A stretch of DNA of 64,000 bases from an uncultured Hyphomicrobiales bacterium (GTDB taxonomy: Bacteria; Pseudomonadota; Alphaproteobacteria; Rhizobiales; Xanthobacteraceae), in assembly GCA_903878085.1 (NCBI GenBank), contig CAIRGJ010000054.1:1-64000 (forward strand), read 5' to 3'. A program made the position numbers and the translations under genes. The notes under the pieces are model-generated. The model ran no database searches, had not been told where the DNA came from, and was given only the letters and a program-made list of their open reading frames with translations. This document shows, in pieces, positions 59,735 through 64,000 of this stretch. Numbering within the stretch: position 1 is the first letter of the stretch; each line of letters begins with the position of its first letter.

Positions 59735-60597
59735 CGCCCGCTATTGCGGGTGCGTGACTGGTCGTCGCTGCGGGACACCCGGCGGCGTACGGTCGAGGTC
59801 GCCAGCGACCGGGCGCTGCGGCGCTCGTCGTCCCAATGCATCGGCTCGTAGGTGCGCTTGGGCGCTCTTTGAGGTTGCGATGCCGATTTGCGCCACATCG
59901 AGAGCATGCGATCTGCGGTTTCCGGCGCCAGGTCGTCAAACAGACGCGCGAGGTCGTGGACCCGCTCGACCGATTGTCCAATCGCCGGGTCGAGGAACAG
60001 CAAGATGCGCTGGACCACCGCGGCCGACATGCCTAGCGCCTTGGCCGCAATCACGATCGGCTCGCCGGAATGATCGCGCGTGATCCGCTCGGCCAGTTCC
60101 GGACTGACTCCGAGCGCCCGTTCGAGCACGCGGCTGAACTCGCCGGCATTGCGCTGCAGTGCCGCGGTCTCCAGGCGGCGGATCAATTCGCCCGCGGGCG
60201 GCGCCGATCCGCGCGACGGCGCGTCCGGAACCTCGAGGCCGCCGAGGATCGCGCGGCGCTCCGGCGCGGCGGCGGTGAAAAACCGCTCGATGAGATCATC
60301 GATCTCGCCGTCGGGTGCTAGCTGCTCGGCACTGCCGAGTTTGCGCAGGATCGCGGCGGGGGCCGCAGGATATTTGGCGAGGCTGGCTGCGACCGCGGCG
60401 CGGGTCGGCGCATCGACGCTGTCGATCAGGCCCAGCGCAAGCTCGACATATTGGGCTTCTTCGTCCGTGCTGTGTGACGGCTTCTGCACATAGAGGTCGG
60501 TCAGAACCCGCAGCAGCGTCGGGCGGATATCGACGCCGTCGCGGCATGCGAGGTCGACCAGGCCATCGAGATGGGGGTAGTCGGGTAGCTTCATCAT
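59731..60597 (-). CDS. DUF2336 protein
   Basis: The 288-residue, mainly helical protein has repeated short helical units (for example LVDLACRDGVDIRPTLLRVL and AALQRNAGEFSRVLERALGV) like HEAT-type solenoids. A basic C-terminal tail (RSLATSTVRRRVSRSDDQSR) follows. It matches DUF2336, seen in alphaproteobacteria and without known function. It is divergent from the small gene at 60730. Confidence 0.82.
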   Translation of the reverse strand: MMKLPDYPHLDGLVDLACRDGVDIRPTLLRVLTDLYVQKPSHSTDEEAQYVELALGLIDSVDAPTRAAVAASLAKYPAAPAAILRKLGSAEQLAPDGEIDDLIERFFTAAAPERRAILGGLEVPDAPSRGSAPPAGELIRRLETAALQRNAGEFSRVLERALGVSPELAERITRDHSGEPIVIAAKALGMSAAVVQRILLFLDPAIGQSVERVHDLARLFDDLAPETADRMLSMWRKSASQPQRAPKRTYEPMHWDDERRSARSLATSTVRRRVSRSDDQSRTRNSGR

Positions 60598-60729
60598 TGC
60601 GGATACGCACTTTTACGGAACTATGATGCGTCAGATTAGTCGGCCAGCGTTAGCAGAGCGTTAACCTTGCAACCCCTTAATTAAAGACGCCGACCCGGAT
60701 TTCATGCCGGGAAGGAATAGGGGACTGAA

Positions 60730-60927
60730 ATGGGCGAAGTCATCCAATTTCCCGACGAGGCGGGATACGCGCGTGGCGGCCGGTACATCGACGCACATAC
60801 CGAATCCGCGACCGTGATTATTCTTCCGGTGATCCGGATCGAGCGCGATCCGGACGGAAGCAATGGCCTCGAACCGAACACCGGCAACAGCGCTGGCCGC
60901 CGCCGCCGCCGTCGCGTCGCGCGCTGA
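60730..60927 (+). CDS. Small basic-tailed protein
   Basis: The 65-residue protein starts MGEVIQFPDEAGYARGGRYI, has a short hydrophobic strand (ATVIILPVIRIERD) and ends in GRRRRRRVAR. The MGEVIQFP opening is common in small rhizobial proteins. AGGGGAC lies upstream. No function is known. The next gene begins eight bases later. Confidence 0.6.
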   Translation: MGEVIQFPDEAGYARGGRYIDAHTESATVIILPVIRIERDPDGSNGLEPNTGNSAGRRRRRRVAR

Positions 60928-60935
60928 GCTATACA

Positions 60936-61655
60936 ATGTGGCGCCGCCGCATGTTGGCGATGGCGGCCTTGGCGCTGCTCGCAGGCTGCACCGCCAACCG
61001 CGACTTCGGCGAAGTGCGTCCGATGCTGGTGCGCGATGATATCCACGACTGGCTAGGCCCCGCCGCCGCCGCTCCCAACCCATCATCGAGTTTCGAACTA
61101 ACTGACGATGAGCGCCAGCTCCGCGATCTGGCATTCCCACTGATCGAGCCGCCTTACGAACGGCAGCAACCTTATGCCGTGGCGCTTGAATATGGCATGG
61201 CCGGCACCGCCGGCATGACGCGGACCAGTTATGCCGACTACCTGTTGAGCTCGCGCTATCGTTCGCCGGCGGCGCGCTACGCGCAGCTCACCGAAGACAT
61301 TCGTAACGACGTGACGCGGCTGCCGGGGTTCTTCGAAATGGCCTCGCGCGTGACCGACATCGATCAGAAACGCAGGAAAAGCCTGTCTTATGTGCGCGAC
61401 CTGTCTCCGGGCGAACGCGAACAGGCGCTTCGCCGCATGCGCGAGAACGCATCCTTGATCGCGCTGGTGCGCGCGAGGTTGGGCCAGCGCGTCTCGGCCT
61501 ATCGCTTCGCGCTCGAGCGGCTGGTGGTCATGACGCCGTCGCCGCAAGCAGTCGAGGTCGAACAATCGCTTAATCAATTGCAGGCGTCGATTGCGCGCTA
61601 TCGCACACCGATGCTGCCCTGGGCGCGTGAACAGAGCCTGGCGAACGCACGCTAG
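60936..61655 (+). CDS. Putative lipoprotein, helical
   Basis: The 239-residue protein has a lipoprotein signal with lipobox LLAGC (Cys18). The rest is helical: LTDDERQLRDLAFPLIEPPY, YADYLLSSRYRSPAARYAQL and REQALRRMRENASLIALVRA. I recognise it as a conserved protein of rhizobia but not a function. It is probably an envelope lipoprotein cotranscribed with the small upstream gene. Confidence 0.72.
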   Translation: MWRRRMLAMAALALLAGCTANRDFGEVRPMLVRDDIHDWLGPAAAAPNPSSSFELTDDERQLRDLAFPLIEPPYERQQPYAVALEYGMAGTAGMTRTSYADYLLSSRYRSPAARYAQLTEDIRNDVTRLPGFFEMASRVTDIDQKRRKSLSYVRDLSPGEREQALRRMRENASLIALVRARLGQRVSAYRFALERLVVMTPSPQAVEVEQSLNQLQASIARYRTPMLPWAREQSLANAR

Positions 61656-61731
61656 GGCGCGTCGTCACAAATCAGCCGCCCGCAACCGTCCATTATGCAG
61701 TACTTTGCGGCCCCATGCCGGACGACGCGCC
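61656..61731. repeat. Inverted repeat with 11-base arms between convergent genes
   Basis: GGCGCGTCGTC (61656-61666) and GACGACGCGCC (61721-61731) are exact inverted copies, 54 bases apart. The left arm begins right after the lipoprotein stop. It may be a bidirectional terminator or an intergenic repeat. The rest of the 135-base gap holds no gene. Confidence 0.6.
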
Positions 61732-61790
61732 AAGAGCGCCATGAGCAAATAGCCGACAAATGGCAGATACCGTCATAGCCGTACGCGCGT

Positions 61791-62771
61791 TCAATCCGAC
61801 TTGAGGCCGGCTTCGCGGACCACCTTGCCCCATTTGTCGGTTTCGGTCGCAATAAACTTGCCGAAGTCTGCTGCCGTGCCGGGGGTCGGTTGACCGCCAA
61901 GCTCGACGAGCCGCGTTTTTAATTTGGCATCGCCAAGCACCGTATTGATTTCTCGATTGAGCTTGTCGACGATGTCGGCCGGCGTCTTGCTCGGTGCGCA
62001 AACGCCCTGCCAACCGCCCGCTTCGAAGCCGGGAATGAATTCGGCGATCGTCGGGACGCCCGGCAGCAGTTCGTGCCGTGCCGGCGTGGCAAGTGCGATC
62101 GGCCGGAGCTGTCCGGCATTGATGTATGACAGCGACGAAACGACAATGTCGAACATGACCTGAACGCGGCCGGCCATCAGATCGGGGATGGCCTGCGCCG
62201 CGCCGCGATAGTGTACCGGTACCATGTCGATCCCGGTCATCATCTTGAAATACTCGCCACACAGGTGCTGGAGGCTGCCGGCGCCTATGGTTGCCATATT
62301 GATCTTGCCCGGATTAGCCTTGGCGTAGGCGATGAATTCGGGGACGGTCTTGACCGGGAGATCGCGATTGACCTCCATCACCACCGGTGTGCGGACGACG
62401 CCTGCGACCGGCGCAAGATCCGTCTGCGCGTTGAAACTAAGCTTGCCCGCGTAGAGCGTCGTGTTGATGGCAATCGCGGTCGACGCATAGAGCAGCGTGT
62501 AACCATCCGCCGGCGCCCGCACGACGAACTCGCTGGCGATATTGCCGCCGGCGCCCGCGCGATTATCGACGATGAAAGGTTGGCCGAGCCGTTCCGACAG
62601 CCACTGGCCGACAAGACGCGCATTGATGTCGGATGCCGAGCCGGCTGCGAAGCCGGCGACGAGATGCACCGGCCGTGACGGGTAAGTATCGGCAAATGCC
62701 ATGCGCGTCGCCGTAGGAAGTACAGCGGCGCCGGCGGCTAGTTGAAGAAATCGGCGGCGAGGGATGTTCAT
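61791..62771 (-). CDS. Bug/TctC-family binding protein with Tat signal
   Basis: The 326-residue protein has a twin-arginine signal (NIPRRRFLQLAAGAAVLPTA) and then the Bug sequence YPSRPVHLVAGFAAGSASDI, APADGYTLLYAS and VPVHYRGAAQAIPDLMAGR. AAGGAAA lies before ATG 62771. An upstream extension to 63203 would run through the SDR gene and is rejected. Most Bug proteins use Sec, but Tat signals occur in some. It lies 47 bases after the SDR gene on the same strand. Confidence 0.88.
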   Translation of the reverse strand: MNIPRRRFLQLAAGAAVLPTATRMAFADTYPSRPVHLVAGFAAGSASDINARLVGQWLSERLGQPFIVDNRAGAGGNIASEFVVRAPADGYTLLYASTAIAINTTLYAGKLSFNAQTDLAPVAGVVRTPVVMEVNRDLPVKTVPEFIAYAKANPGKINMATIGAGSLQHLCGEYFKMMTGIDMVPVHYRGAAQAIPDLMAGRVQVMFDIVVSSLSYINAGQLRPIALATPARHELLPGVPTIAEFIPGFEAGGWQGVCAPSKTPADIVDKLNREINTVLGDAKLKTRLVELGGQPTPGTAADFGKFIATETDKWGKVVREAGLKSD

Positions 62772-62818
62772 GGCGTTTCCTTTTCGCATCTTTACTTCTG
62801 GTGAAAGGTCATTGGCCC

Positions 62819-63607
62819 TCAGAGCGACATCGAGCCGCCGCCATCGACATACCAGGCGGTGCCGACGACGTAGCTTGCGCGCTCCGAAGCCATAAAGGCG
62901 ACGACCGCGGCAGCCTCTTCCGGGCGGCCCATCCGCCCCACCGGGACCTTCGAAACACGCTGCTTGCGGACTTCTTCCTCGGTCTGACCAGTCATTGTCG
63001 CCCATTCCTTCATCGTCTCGTCTTGCCGTTCGGTATTGATGATGTAGGGCACGACAGCATTGATTAGGATATTGTCCTTGGCCAACTCGGCTGCGAGCGA
63101 CTTGGTCAGATTGAGCATCGCGGCATTGTTGAGCGCGGCAGGCACGACGGTGAAGTGCGGCTGCCGACCGGCGAGGCCGGATAGATTGATGATGCGGCCC
63201 CATTTTCGCTTGCGCATGTGCGGCACGACGTGACGGATGCAGCGGGCGGCCGCATTGAATTTTTGATTCAGCAGATTCGACAGATGGGAATCGTCCATCT
63301 TGAAAAAGTCTTCCGGGATCACCGTCGCGGCGGCGTTCACCAGGATGTCGATGCGGCCGAGCGTCTTGATGACTTGCGCCGTCATCGCGCCAATGGCGGC
63401 ATCGTCGTTGACGTCGGTCGGTATTCCAATGACGCGGCCAGGATATATCTTCTCGAACTCACGCACGGTGGCAGTGTTGTTCTCCGGACTTTGACTGACG
63501 AGAACGGCGATGGCGCCTTCGGCCAGCAGTTCCTTGGCGCACGCTTTGCCGATACCGCGGCTGCCGCCGGTGACAATGGCAACTCTGTCTTTAAGACCAA
63601 GATCCAA
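62819..63607 (-). CDS. Atypical short-chain dehydrogenase/reductase family protein
   Basis: The 262-residue Rossmann protein has the cofactor motif VTGGSRGIGKACAK, the Asn motif ILVNAAAT and the C-terminal PEEAAAVVAFMASERASYV. The catalytic region reads GRIINLSGLAGRQPHFTVVP followed by AALNNAAMLNLTKSLA. Aligned on the usual YxxSK-AA-LTKSLA pattern, the Tyr is Ala and the Lys is Asn. It may therefore be inactive, or use other chemistry. Start TTG 63607 is chosen because GAGGAG lies six bases upstream; ATG 63643 is the alternative. It is linked to the Bug gene. Confidence 0.8.
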   Translation of the reverse strand: MDLGLKDRVAIVTGGSRGIGKACAKELLAEGAIAVLVSQSPENNTATVREFEKIYPGRVIGIPTDVNDDAAIGAMTAQVIKTLGRIDILVNAAATVIPEDFFKMDDSHLSNLLNQKFNAAARCIRHVVPHMRKRKWGRIINLSGLAGRQPHFTVVPAALNNAAMLNLTKSLAAELAKDNILINAVVPYIINTERQDETMKEWATMTGQTEEEVRKQRVSKVPVGRMGRPEEAAAVVAFMASERASYVVGTAWYVDGGGSMSL

Positions 63608-63739
63608 GTTATTCTCCTCAGAAGAAAGTCGAGAGTCGCGCATCGCGACTCGGTATGTCAAACCTACAGACGACTATCTGGCATTCGTCAAACGCGCATC
63701 AAACCGAATATGGTTGCGCGCTTATGACTCCACGCGCGA

Positions 63740-64000
63740 TCAGCGCGCCGGCTTGCTATCCGAAGCCTTGGCGTCGTCCTGCCGCACGCATCGTGCCGCG
63801 GCGATGGTGTTCTGTGCCATCGCGATCAAGCCAGGTTCCGGCGCCAGCGCCCGGATCGCGATCAATCCGGTCAGCGTCGGCGATTCCACGATCAGCCGGT
63901 CGGCGGCGGTGATTTCCTCGTCCTCGGGCAATTGGCCGTGCTGATCGGCGGTCATCAGTTCCAGTTCGATGACGCGGCGGCCGGCGGCGCGGTCGTTGAT
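63740..64000 (-). CDS. C-terminal part of a gene cut by the window edge
   Basis: The minus-strand frame is open from 64000 to its TGA stop at 63740, giving at least 86 residues: INDRAAGRRVIELELMTADQ, then GQLPEDEEITAADRLIVESP and a predicted helix LTGLIAIRALAPEPGLIAMA. An ATG at 63955 lies inside the frame, but the upstream part looks continuous, so the gene is probably longer than the window. No family is recognised. The 132 bases between it and the SDR show no feature. Confidence 0.5.
   Translation of the reverse strand: MNDRAAGRRVIELELMTADQHGQLPEDEEITAADRLIVESPTLTGLIAIRALAPEPGLIAMAQNTIAAARCVRQDDAKASDSKPAR

Noticed and set aside
61791-63203. A 470-codon form of the Bug protein
   Set aside because: The extra N-terminal part overlaps the SDR gene in another frame, while a Tat signal with a good ribosome site begins at 62771.

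Overview
The window is GC-rich and densely coded, and reads as chromosome of an alphaproteobacterium of the order Hyphomicrobiales, most likely Nitrobacteraceae or Xanthobacteraceae (Bradyrhizobium, Rhodopseudomonas or Pseudolabrys relatives). Pointers are a MucR/Ros regulator, several small families typical of this group (TIGR03809, DUF1491, DUF2336, DUF5330, DUF6456), many orphan TctC/Bug substrate-binding proteins, and palindromic intergenic repeats of the rhizobial type. No rRNA, tRNA, transposase, integrase, prophage or CRISPR array was seen. The assignment rests on recognition alone; no database search was possible.

Bases 1-10400 hold catabolic modules: an AtzG/AtzE/HpxZ-like ureide hydrolase set (+), a Bug protein with an M24 hydrolase and a 2-hydroxyacid dehydrogenase (-), a small membrane-protein gene broken by one TAG codon, a two-subunit CoA-transferase (+), and an oxidoreductase, a DUF1330 protein and a dihydropyrimidinase (-). 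Bases 10500-19600 carry slyX, then a meta-cleavage-type set (HpaH-like hydratase, HpaI-like aldolase, type I extradiol dioxygenase) followed by a complete branched-chain-amino-acid-type ABC importer with two tandem paralogous binding proteins, plausibly an aromatic-acid uptake and degradation locus.

Bases 19700-33900 contain a small cytochrome c, an Old Yellow Enzyme, an arsenosugar pair (ArsS radical SAM plus TIGR04283 glycosyltransferase), DUF3750, a pyroglutamyl-peptidase-like C15 protein, the methylmalonyl-CoA mutase operon (mutA-mutB-lipoprotein-DUF3298-meaB), the folate genes folP-folB-folK and two small conserved proteins. Bases 34200-49800 hold an M20 peptidase, a Sel1 protein, an ABC-F protein, an ABC-2 exporter upstream of a NodF/NodE-like carrier protein and ketosynthase, an L-2-haloacid dehalogenase, a branched-chain aminotransferase, a metallophosphoesterase, a second hydroxyacid dehydrogenase and further periplasmic binding proteins.

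Bases 49800-64000 contain a GT39-like membrane glycosyltransferase, Fe superoxide dismutase, a repeat-bearing membrane protein, MucR, a two-gene operon of an orphan DnaA domain IV protein and a DUF6456 protein, sufE, DUF5330, a membrane histidine kinase with a peptidoglycan-binding partner, DUF1491, DUF2336, a lipoprotein, and a fourth Bug protein beside an SDR that lacks the usual catalytic Tyr and Lys. The most interesting candidates are the DnaA domain IV/DUF6456 operon with two inverted DnaA-box cores in front of it, the NodFE-like pair beside an exporter, the interrupted membrane-protein gene and the atypical SDR.
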